Source of the DNA: an uncultured bacterium
GTDB taxonomy: Bacteria > Bacteroidota > Bacteroidia > Chitinophagales > Chitinophagaceae
Direction of reading: 5' to 3'
Assembly: GCA_903826405.1 (NCBI GenBank)
Contig: CAIKEH010000043.1
Span: 38,093-102,092 of the forward strand
DNA length: 64,000 nucleotides
Below are positions 18,911 to 28,059 of the stretch, piece by piece (within the stretch, counting starts at the first letter, position 1; each line of letters starts with the position of its first letter). Both the position numbers and the translations under genes were made by a program. The notes under the pieces were generated by a model. The model searched no databases and had not been told where the DNA came from. It was given only the letters and a program-made list of their open reading frames with translations.

Positions 18911-19392
18911 AAACAATACCGCATATCTGCTCCATGATATACTTCCTATTGATCAGCATGATAGCCACGGCCCAGTCCGATGATCTACTCATCAGGGAGG
19001 CACGTACCCGATCGAATTCCGCTATTGCAGCCAGGGATACGACTGCTCTTGCTGCAGAATGGACTGAGGATTTCCATGTCATTTCATCCCGGAATTCAGA
19101 AGTCTCCGGCAAAGCAAATAACAGACACCTGTTCGCTAACGAGTTTCAAACGAAGAAAAACTTGATCTATATCCGATCTACGGACAAGGTTAAAGTGAAT
19201 CCAGCATGGAACATGGCGTCGGAAAGTGGCCAGTGGACGGGTTCCTGGCAGGAACCAGACGGCCTGGTGAAAATCGGAGGAAACTACTTCGCCAAATGGC
19301 ACAAGTTGAAGGGAGTATGGAAGATCCGTGCAGAGATTTTCGTACCGCTATATTGCACGGGTAGCGTTTTTTGCGATAAAACGCCGTTTTGA
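18907..19392 (+). CDS. Exported SnoaL/DUF4440-like (NTF2 fold) protein
   Basis: Signal peptide, then ARTRSNSAIAARDTTALAAEWTEDFHVISSRNSEVSGK; 4-nt overlap with solA-like gene. Confidence 0.8.
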   Translation: MKTIPHICSMIYFLLISMIATAQSDDLLIREARTRSNSAIAARDTTALAAEWTEDFHVISSRNSEVSGKANNRHLFANEFQTKKNLIYIRSTDKVKVNPAWNMASESGQWTGSWQEPDGLVKIGGNYFAKWHKLKGVWKIRAEIFVPLYCTGSVFCDKTPF

Positions 19393-19544
19393 TCTTACTG
19401 CAACATCTTGGATCGCTTGAAGATCTTTACCATCATAAAGTAACGATACGTCTGCAAAATGAAATTTGTCGTTTCGTCATGCTTGACAACGCTTACATCC
19501 AGCTAAACGCCGACCTCGCTGAAGACCGGGCACGCAGCTAACAG

Positions 19545-20762
19545 TTATCCATCCTTGGGCTTGACAAACTCCCCTTCACTCTTCGCGATGACCACGGTGG
19601 CCACCCCATTACCGATCAGATTGGTGATTGCCCTGGCTTCAGACATGAACTTGTCCACGCCCAGCAGAAAAGCCAGCCCCTCCAAGGGTATACGATGCAA
19701 TGCAGTGAGTGTGGAGGCCAATACGATGAACCCACTACCCGTAACACCGGCAGCTCCTTTTGAAGTGATCATCAGGATCCCGATGATGCTTACGATCTCC
19801 GGCATGCTCAACTGCACATCGTAAAGTTGTGCCAGGAAAATGATGGCCATGGACAGGTAAATGGAAGTTCCATCCAGATTGAAGGAATAGCCGGTTGGAA
19901 CGACCAATCCCACAACTGGTTTACTGCAACCCATCCGTTCGAGTTTCGAGATGAGAGAAGGTAAAGCCGCCTCAGAAGAAGAAGTACCCAATACGATGAG
20001 CAATTCTTCTTTGATGTATCCCAGGAATTTCCAGATGTTCTCTTTCGCATATCGCATGATGGAACCAAGCACGCCAAAAATAAAGATGAACATGGTGCAG
20101 TAAACCGTCAACATCAGTTTGGCAAGGGGTATCAGTGTATGCAATCCGAATTTGCCAACGGTAAAGGCCATTCCGCCAAAAGCACCGAGCGGTGCCAGAT
20201 ACATGACCCATCGTAACCCCGTGAAAACGAAACCGGATGCCTTTTTCAAAAAGTTGAGGATGATGGGTGGCCTGTTATACATGGCCAAAATGATGCCCGT
20301 GATGATGGAGACCAGGAGTACTTGCAAAGTGAAATTGCTCATGAAGAATTTACCCCACTCAATGCCACTATCTGCATGGTTGGTGTATTTACTGCTGTCC
20401 TGCGGAATCAGGCCTTGACGGGCGATCCTTCCTGGCTGGATCACGTGGGCAACAACTATTCCAATGACCAAGGCCAATGTAGTTACCACTTCGAAATAGA
20501 CGACCGCCTTCAGTCCGATCCTTCCCACTTTGGCCAGACTTTCCATTCCGGCAATGCCCAGCACAATGGTCAGGAATATTACGGGGGGAATGAACAACTT
20601 GATGATGTCGACGAAAGTTGTACCGATTACTCCCATTTTAATTGCAGTGGCAGGCAAGTAATGCCCCACCAATACCCCGATGGTCACGGCAATGAGTACC
20701 CAAAAAGTCAGGTTGGATAGCATCCTGAGATATAAAGGACGGACGATGGGATCTGATTGCAA
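19545..20762 (-). CDS. Dicarboxylate/amino acid:cation symporter (DAACS/GltP-DctA family)
   Basis: VLGTSSSEAALPSLISKLERMG, GYSFNLDGTSIYLSMA, TSKGAAGVTGSGFIVLASTLTAL. Confidence 0.94.
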   Translation of the reverse strand: MQSDPIVRPLYLRMLSNLTFWVLIAVTIGVLVGHYLPATAIKMGVIGTTFVDIIKLFIPPVIFLTIVLGIAGMESLAKVGRIGLKAVVYFEVVTTLALVIGIVVAHVIQPGRIARQGLIPQDSSKYTNHADSGIEWGKFFMSNFTLQVLLVSIITGIILAMYNRPPIILNFLKKASGFVFTGLRWVMYLAPLGAFGGMAFTVGKFGLHTLIPLAKLMLTVYCTMFIFIFGVLGSIMRYAKENIWKFLGYIKEELLIVLGTSSSEAALPSLISKLERMGCSKPVVGLVVPTGYSFNLDGTSIYLSMAIIFLAQLYDVQLSMPEIVSIIGILMITSKGAAGVTGSGFIVLASTLTALHRIPLEGLAFLLGVDKFMSEARAITNLIGNGVATVVIAKSEGEFVKPKDG

Positions 20763-20887
20763 GGGAATGTGTTTGCGTCAAAATACTGAAAATTAACTCC
20801 GGAGCGGCGAGATAAGGAACAAATTTCAAAGCAAGTAAGCTTCAGCGGCAATATTTTCTTACCTTGAAGAGACCAAAACCAACATTG

Positions 20888-22018
20888 ATGTCTGGCACAA
20901 CTGCTTCACAACCCAACTTATCTCAGCGTCTTTATTCACTCGATGCCCTTCGTGGCTTCGATATGTTCTGGATCATGGGCGCCGAGGATATTTTCCATTC
21001 ACTCGCAAAGGCTACCGGTTCACCCTTCTGGGGAGCTATTGCAGATCAACTGACACATCCTTCCTGGAACGGATTTCATATGTATGACCTCATCTTTCCG
21101 CTATTTCTTTTTATTGCAGGTGTAGCTACCCCGTATTCCGTAGGACGTGAACTGGAAAAAGGAAAGTCAAGGCAACAGGTATTGATGCGCATCATACGCA
21201 GAGGCATCCTTTTGGTCCTACTGGGGATCATATACAACAATGGACTGGACGAAATAAAGCCACTGAGCGAGATCCGTTTCGGTAGTGTACTCGGTCGCAT
21301 CGGCCTGGCCTGGATGTTCGCGAACATCATATATGTCTTCACCAGCCGACCATTCACACGTTTCGTTTGGTTTTTCTCTCTGATCATCGGCTATTATCTG
21401 ATCCTGAAATTCAATGCTGCCCCCGGATTCGCCCCCGGCGATCTTACCCAGCCTGGAAACTTCAGTTCATATGTCGACCGTCTGTTCATGCCCGGTAGAC
21501 TTTACCTCGGCAATCATGATCCAGAAGGCCTTTTTTCCACCATACCTGCCATCGGAACAGGGCTGCTCGGAATTTTGACAGGAGAATTCCTGAAAAACAG
21601 CACTTTCAGTGGAACCCAAAAGGCACTCAGATTAGCCGGTTTCGGTGCATTGGCCATTATAGGTGCCGTACTCTGGAACATGGATTTCCCCATAAATAAG
21701 AACCTCTGGACAAGCTCTTTCGTACTTCTCGTCGGCGGCATCAGCTTGCTATTCCTTTCCATATTCTACTACATCATCGACGTGAAAGGTTACCAAAAAT
21801 GGGCTTTCTTCTTCAAGGTGATCGGTATGAATTCCATATTGATCTACCTGTCAGGCCATGTCATCAATTGGGAATATGCGAATAATGGTCTTTTCGGCTG
21901 GCTGGGACAATTAGTTGGAGAGCCTTACAAAGCGGTCCTAATGGCGATCACCTTCGTTCTTCTGGAATGGGGATTCCTTTATTTCCTCTACAAAAAGAAG
22001 ATTTTCCTGAGGGTTTGA
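20888..22018 (+). CDS. DUF5009/heparan-alpha-glucosaminide N-acetyltransferase-like multi-TM protein
   Basis: SQRLYSLDALRGFDMFWIMG, W(N/E)GFHMYDLIFPLFLFIAGVA; about 10 TM helices. Confidence 0.88.
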   Translation: MSGTTASQPNLSQRLYSLDALRGFDMFWIMGAEDIFHSLAKATGSPFWGAIADQLTHPSWNGFHMYDLIFPLFLFIAGVATPYSVGRELEKGKSRQQVLMRIIRRGILLVLLGIIYNNGLDEIKPLSEIRFGSVLGRIGLAWMFANIIYVFTSRPFTRFVWFFSLIIGYYLILKFNAAPGFAPGDLTQPGNFSSYVDRLFMPGRLYLGNHDPEGLFSTIPAIGTGLLGILTGEFLKNSTFSGTQKALRLAGFGALAIIGAVLWNMDFPINKNLWTSSFVLLVGGISLLFLSIFYYIIDVKGYQKWAFFFKVIGMNSILIYLSGHVINWEYANNGLFGWLGQLVGEPYKAVLMAITFVLLEWGFLYFLYKKKIFLRV

Positions 22019-22247
22019 TGCCAAAAGGTCTGCCTTATCGATGTCCCGATTAATCAGTTTTACGGGAACGGCATGAGCATATCCTGACCGTTTAAAATAA
22101 CTCAAGTAAAAAGACCCGAACAAAAATTCTGATCCCGGAATAGAGACAGGCGTTCTCCAGAGAATAATATGCCTACACATTCAGTTATGCCTTAGAACGT
22201 CTGATTCAACTATTCTTCAATTTGACTCACTGCTTCAACTCTGTTTC

Positions 22248-24311
22248 ATGAAAAAGATGTTATTGCTTGGTTTCATCTTATGTAATATCACCCTGGGCAT
22301 GGCTCAGGCAACGATCAATTGGGACGAATGGGGCGTGCCCCATATACAGGGAAAAAATGATGAAGAACTCATGTTCGCCGAAGGTTGGGCTCAGATGCAA
22401 CTCCACGGGAACCTGATCACGGAACTATATGGACGTGCCCGGGGTCGTGGTGCGGAATATTGGGGCAAGACGAGATTACAGGAAGACATGTTCATACATA
22501 CCCTTGGATTCCCGGAACTGGCAGACAAGTGGACCGCTGAGCAGGATCCCGAATACAAAAGATTATTAACGGCATTCGTCAAAGGTCTGAATGCATATGT
22601 CCAAGCTTTCCCGGAAACCATTAGACCGGAGAACCGCATCGTACTTCCGCTGACCCCGACAGATGCGAATGCGCATGCCATCTTTGTGCTCTATGGACGT
22701 TTCGTGGGTGGCGGCGAGATGGAGATGGATCAGGATTGGCGGGAAATGGGTTCAAATACTTGGGCCATTGCCCCATCCAGATCGGCGAGTCATAACGCCA
22801 TGTTGATACAAAACCCTCACCTTCCTTGGCAAGGGGAATTCCTCTTCACCGAATTGCACCTCATGAAACCGGGTAAAAATATGTACGGCTCCTCACTTGT
22901 TGGTCTTCCCGGTATCGCCATAGGCTTCAATGAGAATCTCGGCTGGAGCCACACCAATAATACCATCGACAATGCGGATACTTATGAAGTCACCCTTCAG
23001 GATGATGGTTATTTGCTGGACGGCGTGAAACTCCCATTCCAAGTAAAAAACAAGGTGCTTCGTTACAAAGATGAAAATGGACAAATGAAGGAAGAGAAAT
23101 TCGTCATCAGGTCCACCCTTCATGGTCCCTTGGTGGGAATGGGCAAGAACAAGGCTCTCGCCATTCGCATGCCCGGGTACGACCGGCCGAATGCAGGCCT
23201 GCAGTGGTGGCACATGATCAATGCCAACAGTTTCCAGGAATTCGAAGCCGCACTGAAAATGGCGCAGATCCCTTTCTTTAATGTCATGTATGCGGACAAA
23301 GCCGGCAATATTTTCTATCTATTCAATGGACTGGTTCCCAAACGCCGCGAAGGAGATTGGGAGCACTGGAACAAAGTGGTTCCTGGAGATAAATCAGCGG
23401 ATATCTGGAATGAAGTGCATTCATATGCCGAACTTCCCAAGTTGAAAAACCCTTCCACAGGATGGTTGCAGAACACTAACGATCCACCTTGGAGTTCTAC
23501 TTACCCCTTCGCAATAAACTCCGCGGATTTCCCTCCCTACATGTCGCCACATGTCATGGACTACAGGAATCAGCGTTCCATTCGGATGCTCATGGAAGAT
23601 GATTCCATCACCTTCGATGAACTCATGGAATACAAACTGTCCACAAGGATGGAATTGGCAGATCGTATACTGGACGATCTCTTTCAGGCCATCGACTTAT
23701 ATGGGACCCCTATCAGCAAGAGTTCCAAAGATGTCCTTTCAAAATGGGACCGGAAGGCTGATGCAGGAAGCTCCGGCGCTGTCCTTTTTGCCAGGTGGGC
23801 AGAACGCATGAACACGGGAAATCCTGCCATGTACTCCGTGAAATGGAACGAGAAGGACCCACTCCGTACGCCGAAAGGACTTGCAGATCCTAAGACCGCC
23901 GTACGCGAACTGGATTCAGCCACCCTCGAAGTGATCAGGGATCATGGGAAAGCGGATATAAGTTGGGGAGATGTAGTTCGTATTCATTCACAGAAATTCG
24001 ATTTGCCAGGCAATGGTTCCAGTGGTGGTCTGGGAGTATTCCGTGTGGCCTGGTCGGGTATGGGCAAGAACCATAAACAATATATTGGGGGAGGCGACTC
24101 TTGGGTAGGACTCATCGAATTCGGCAAGAAAGTCAGGGCAAGGGTCCTGCTCAGCTATGGGAATTCCTCACAGCAAGGCAATGAACACAATGGGGACCAG
24201 TTGAAATTTTTCTCAGAGAAAAAAATGCGCACAGCATACTTCTATCCAAAAGACGTAGATGCGCATCGGGTAAGGAAGGAACTCATGAAAGGCAAAGTGT
24301 TCGCCGAATGA
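22248..24311 (+). CDS. Penicillin acylase family (S45, Ntn hydrolase) protein, exported
   Basis: Signal peptide; NWDEWGVPHIQGKNDEELMFAEGWAQMQ, GSNTWAIAPSRSASHNAMLIQNPHLPW (nucleophile Ser after Gly), NEHNGDQL. Confidence 0.92.
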   Translation: MKKMLLLGFILCNITLGMAQATINWDEWGVPHIQGKNDEELMFAEGWAQMQLHGNLITELYGRARGRGAEYWGKTRLQEDMFIHTLGFPELADKWTAEQDPEYKRLLTAFVKGLNAYVQAFPETIRPENRIVLPLTPTDANAHAIFVLYGRFVGGGEMEMDQDWREMGSNTWAIAPSRSASHNAMLIQNPHLPWQGEFLFTELHLMKPGKNMYGSSLVGLPGIAIGFNENLGWSHTNNTIDNADTYEVTLQDDGYLLDGVKLPFQVKNKVLRYKDENGQMKEEKFVIRSTLHGPLVGMGKNKALAIRMPGYDRPNAGLQWWHMINANSFQEFEAALKMAQIPFFNVMYADKAGNIFYLFNGLVPKRREGDWEHWNKVVPGDKSADIWNEVHSYAELPKLKNPSTGWLQNTNDPPWSSTYPFAINSADFPPYMSPHVMDYRNQRSIRMLMEDDSITFDELMEYKLSTRMELADRILDDLFQAIDLYGTPISKSSKDVLSKWDRKADAGSSGAVLFARWAERMNTGNPAMYSVKWNEKDPLRTPKGLADPKTAVRELDSATLEVIRDHGKADISWGDVVRIHSQKFDLPGNGSSGGLGVFRVAWSGMGKNHKQYIGGGDSWVGLIEFGKKVRARVLLSYGNSSQQGNEHNGDQLKFFSEKKMRTAYFYPKDVDAHRVRKELMKGKVFAE

Positions 24312-24502
24312 AAATGAAATGAACATCCAGATGCAACTCTGATCTGTCTCATTCCGGCATTTCCCTGGCCCTCGCCATGAACATGACCAAACACATGTTT
24401 TTTTGCGTTGCTGCATCAACTATCATGACCAAGGTCAATGATTCAGGATTGACATTGGCATAACTTTTCAATTCATTTCAAGGCCGGTAAAAATCACACA
24501 GC

Positions 24503-24922
24503 ATGAAACTCAACATGAAACAATATCATCCGGTATCCAGGTTGGCCATTTACCTGCTTGCCGGCATCCTGATATGCATAGGGATTTATTATCTGGTAAA
24601 ACCTGGAGACCTGTTGGCCTATGTACCTGTGTTCCTCATCGGAGGCATCATGTGGGCATATTTGGTTGGAGCATGCTTCATTGGAGCAGGCGTTTCACTG
24701 ATCGCCAATCAATATGTGAAGTTGACCAGCTATCTCCTCGCTTTTTTTCTGGTCGTGTTTATTTTGACTATACATGTTCCCAACGCGATCAATACGGCAG
24801 ATGTCACTTTCCGGACCTTTGCGCTGATCAATATTCTGAAGGACACGGCCATTGCGGCATTCGCCCTGCACATAGCTGCCAGTGCGCACCATCAGCATCT
24901 GCATTTCGAGGAGGATGATTGA
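24503..24922 (+). CDS. DoxX-like 4-TM membrane protein
   Basis: 139 aa, 4 predicted helices, DoxX-like layout (RLAIYLLAGILICIGIYYLVKPGDLLAYVP). Confidence 0.55.
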   Translation: MKLNMKQYHPVSRLAIYLLAGILICIGIYYLVKPGDLLAYVPVFLIGGIMWAYLVGACFIGAGVSLIANQYVKLTSYLLAFFLVVFILTIHVPNAINTADVTFRTFALINILKDTAIAAFALHIAASAHHQHLHFEEDD

Positions 24923-24983
24923 AGGATCATTGGTGTATAATCAGGATTGTACTCCTCACGATTCAGGAATCGATCACGAATGT

Positions 24984-26459
24984 TTATTGCTTTGTATCCA
25001 TCTCCATAAAAACCCTCGCAAATTCCTTTTTCATGCAATAGAGGAAGATTCGTTTGTCCACAGGGTCCCTCTCTCGACGGATCAGTACTTCATTCCTACC
25101 GGTAAACTTCATGAATTTGGAGTTGATCTGAGTTATGGTTTGGCTCCGATGCACCTTCTGGACATCATTCTTCCTGTTCGACAAACCCAATAACTGATTC
25201 ATCAGGGCGGCTTCCATATGCTCACCTTCTAGGGTTAACCTTGCCAGTTCCAGCATCAGGCTCTTCTCGGTTCCCGTGAGTGATCCATGAAAAATGGAGA
25301 ACCCATTCATTAGGCCTACACTTTGGGAAGACATATCCTGATCAAGAACAAATGGAGACGACGAAAACATCATGGCTTTCCTACCACGTCGACCTACCCA
25401 GGTGAAGAGTGGGATCATGATCAGCATGGAACCGATCACCCAAGGTACGGGTCCCCCCGGAAAAGGCTCAGTTGTTCGAGTCCTATTTTCAGATACCGGA
25501 ATGAACATTCGCCTCTTCCATTTCCAGTTCATTCCGGTATTCTGGAAGCGGGTTGCCTTCACCCAGGCATTTTCATGATCCCCGCAAAAAAAATAAAGGC
25601 TGTCCCCCAGCTTGATGGAATGGGGAAAGCCCTCTGCAGTATCACAGGTAGCAATAACCTTCGCCAATTCATCGGAATAAATCAAATTTGCTCCGGAAAT
25701 GGTATTCGTCACAGGATCCAAAATGACCAGTTCGCTATCCTTTAATATACCCAGGATGTGACCATCTGTCCACGCATATCCCAACTGGGAATTCCTCGTG
25801 TATTCATGTTCATCCATCTCCATTTCTCCCATGAATTTCCAATCCGAATCTTTAAAATCATACCGCTGGACACGGTTTTTCATGGGTAACGTTGACGGTC
25901 GGACTATTTCTTTTGAATAGCTTTCGATTACATAGAATCGGTCCTCTGATCTATCGTAGTAGGTCAAAAGGATATTACCGAGAATGGAATCAGATCCCTG
26001 ATACATAGTCCATTTCCCGTTAATTGAACTGTAAAATGCAAAAAAGCATCTTCCGTGGTTGAAGGTATCGCATCCAAAAGCGAAGAGTGTATCCCTTCGG
26101 AGGAAGGGAATCATTCGGTATTGGTCACCCAGGTCCTGAGTCGTATCGATCCTGATCACTCTATCCAGAGGGTCAAAGGGATCAGGAATGAATACCCGTC
26201 CGCCACGCTCAAGTACCAGAAAATTATTTTTACCCTCTTTGGCCAATATGAGATGCTGGCCTTTAGGAACTTGATCATGAAAGCGATAGGATAATGGAAG
26301 AGGATCGACGGTTGAGGATAGGGTATCCGAAACCAGCAACCTCAACAAAAAGGACTCAGGCTGGGAGAGATGGGTATTATCCTGAGCAACGATGCCTTCA
26401 TTGCCGAAAATGAGAAAAAATAAAATGGGGAATAAATTGTATTTATAAGAACCTATCAT
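24984..26459 (-). CDS. Putative membrane-anchored sensor/regulator: signal peptide, beta-propeller-like exported domain, single TM, C-terminal HTH-like region
   Basis: MIGSYKYNLFPILFFLIFGNEGIVAQ signal peptide; Kelch/propeller-like repeats; TM at WVIGSMLIMIPLFTWVGRR; cytoplasmic tail SLTGTEKSLMLELARL...LGLSNRKNDVQKVHRSQTITQINSKF. ORF can extend to 26609 through the poly-C tract. Confidence 0.6.
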   Translation of the reverse strand: MIGSYKYNLFPILFFLIFGNEGIVAQDNTHLSQPESFLLRLLVSDTLSSTVDPLPLSYRFHDQVPKGQHLILAKEGKNNFLVLERGGRVFIPDPFDPLDRVIRIDTTQDLGDQYRMIPFLRRDTLFAFGCDTFNHGRCFFAFYSSINGKWTMYQGSDSILGNILLTYYDRSEDRFYVIESYSKEIVRPSTLPMKNRVQRYDFKDSDWKFMGEMEMDEHEYTRNSQLGYAWTDGHILGILKDSELVILDPVTNTISGANLIYSDELAKVIATCDTAEGFPHSIKLGDSLYFFCGDHENAWVKATRFQNTGMNWKWKRRMFIPVSENRTRTTEPFPGGPVPWVIGSMLIMIPLFTWVGRRGRKAMMFSSSPFVLDQDMSSQSVGLMNGFSIFHGSLTGTEKSLMLELARLTLEGEHMEAALMNQLLGLSNRKNDVQKVHRSQTITQINSKFMKFTGRNEVLIRRERDPVDKRIFLYCMKKEFARVFMEMDTKQ

Positions 26460-26460
26460 T

Positions 26461-26476
26461 TTGATTTTCAAATCAA
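26461..26476. promoter_or_regulatory. Perfect inverted repeat TTGATTT-TC-AAATCAA directly upstream of the start codon
   Basis: 7-bp arms, 2-nt spacer, 1 nt upstream of ATG at 26459 (minus strand). Confidence 0.5.
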
Positions 26477-26480
26477 TGGA

Positions 26481-26494
26481 GGGGGGGGGGGGGG
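26481..26494. repeat. 14-nt homopolymeric G tract (C on coding strand)
   Basis: Read directly: 'aatggagggggggggggggcacc'; 22-35 nt upstream of ATG at 26459. Confidence 0.95.
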
Positions 26495-26782
26495 CACCAT
26501 AATTCTTCAATTCGTATCGATTTAGCAGTTGGAAAGAGTTCTTTGTGGAGCAATTAAAATGAAAGTTCCCGCCACGGCTGTTCAAAAGTTTATGAATCAA
26601 AATTGGCATAATCCATTTGATCCGGAATCTTTAGGATATACCATTTTAGGGGTAATGCGCGGAGAAAGACAAAAATCGAAATGATGATTGCTTGATGGCT
26701 CACCGAGAGTGACCAACGAATATTTGAATCAAGATCATTCTACATGACAAATTCATGACAAAACTTTGATGAACCTGAAAAC

Positions 26783-27421
26783 TTAATAAAGGATGAATCT
26801 CTTCTTCTCATTAAGGATTTCCCTTAGTCTTGCCTTCAGGCGATCACAATCATGCCGTTTTTCCTTCTTTTGGGTGAAGTAATTAGCCAGGTTCCATATC
26901 TCAAACCAATGGCGTGTCACCATTCCCAAGGCATGGACCATCAGTTCTTTTGAGGTTAGGTCACCCTTTTTTGATCTATTATCAATCATCTCCCGCAAAC
27001 CTTGTTCCGTCACCACAAAATCATTCAACTGGTCGGTCGGAGGGTCTATGGTACATTGGAGAAGCACAGTTTGATATCCGGAGATCTCGAGAACGGCCTT
27101 TTCCAATTGAACCCGATGATCAAGTTCAGGCTCATGGGAGTAGCCTCCATTTTTAGCCCATTTCTCAGGATCAAGTTGTATGTTCTCTGATATATCCTTT
27201 TGTCCGTCCAGTTCGAGCTCTCCATTCACCTGATGGAATTGGGAGTGACAGGCAGCAACAAATTGACCAGCTATGCCATACGCATATAGAACCTTAAAAC
27301 TTTGTTCTTTCTCCTTTGCCGGGTGGAAACCATTCCCTTCTGATTTTTCCATTGGTGCGGCCACTTCAGCGAAGTCAGGTAAGGTGGGCTCTTCGGATGT
27401 TCGTGCAATGGTAGTCTTCAT
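26783..27421 (-). CDS. Hypothetical protein
   Basis: 212-aa ORF, Bacteroidota-like composition, no family recognised. Confidence 0.55.
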   Translation of the reverse strand: MKTTIARTSEEPTLPDFAEVAAPMEKSEGNGFHPAKEKEQSFKVLYAYGIAGQFVAACHSQFHQVNGELELDGQKDISENIQLDPEKWAKNGGYSHEPELDHRVQLEKAVLEISGYQTVLLQCTIDPPTDQLNDFVVTEQGLREMIDNRSKKGDLTSKELMVHALGMVTRHWFEIWNLANYFTQKKEKRHDCDRLKARLREILNEKKRFILY

Positions 27422-27750
27422 GGAAGTTTAGTCTTTGATCAACATCAAACTTCATGATCTTAAGTTGAAATGATCTCGATTCAGTAATTATATTGGTAAT
27501 TAAAAGTTGGAAATGTTCGAATACACACAAAACTTGGTCTGATTCGCTATTGATATCCGCAGTCCGATATATGGGAATGGATCAAGGATGAAAACATTCA
27601 TGCTTATCCATCATCCCTACCTTTCTACTGTTAATGGTCAGCAAGACGATATAGGCAAGAGATCCATGAACTTCAAAAAAATACCTTTTACCTCTTTTGG
27701 GATCCCCATGGCAGGAAATCCATTATTATAACCCGTAAAACACCGATTCT

Positions 27751-28048
27751 ATGGAAAAAATGGAAAAGCATCCTTCTTCGACTTGAACTGGCTGCAGGAG
27801 CGGCCGGCGGTAACCTTGCCGGCAAACTTATGCCCAAATCCACCTTAGGAACAATCGGAAACTGTATTGCCGGAGTCGTAGGCGGCGGCTTGGGCGGACA
27901 AGTCCTGAGCATGCTGGGCATGGGTGGTGGTGCAGATGCAGCCACCAGCATTGGAATCATCATCGGCAACCTCCTTAGTGGTGGTGGTGGCGGTGGCATC
28001 CTCATGGCCGTCATCGCGCTGATCAAGGGAATCTTGTCTAAGAAATAG
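27751..28048 (+). CDS. Small Gly-rich hydrophobic protein; annotated frame needs a -1 correction in an A6 run near the 5' end
   Basis: From 27830: MPKSTLGTIGNCIAGVVGGGLGGQVLSMLG...KGILSKK. Removing one A from A6 at 27755-27760 gives ATG GAA AAA TGG AAA AGC... = MEKWKSILLRLELAAGAAGGNLAGKLMPKSTLG, in frame with the rest. Confidence 0.55.
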
Positions 28049-28059
28049 CTTATCGGCAA

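Noticed and set aside
19364-19384. GCGTTTT...AAAACGC stem-loop at the end of the SnoaL-like gene
   Set aside because: Short AT-rich stem within the coding end; too weak to call a terminator.
19677-19689. CCCCTCCAAGGGT match to the 15-bp repeat core
   Set aside because: Single copy inside a conserved symporter CDS (IPLEGLAF); likely chance.
27960-28010. GGTGGTGGTGGCGGTGGC low-complexity tract as a microsatellite
   Set aside because: Encodes the Gly run of the small Gly-rich protein; explained by coding.
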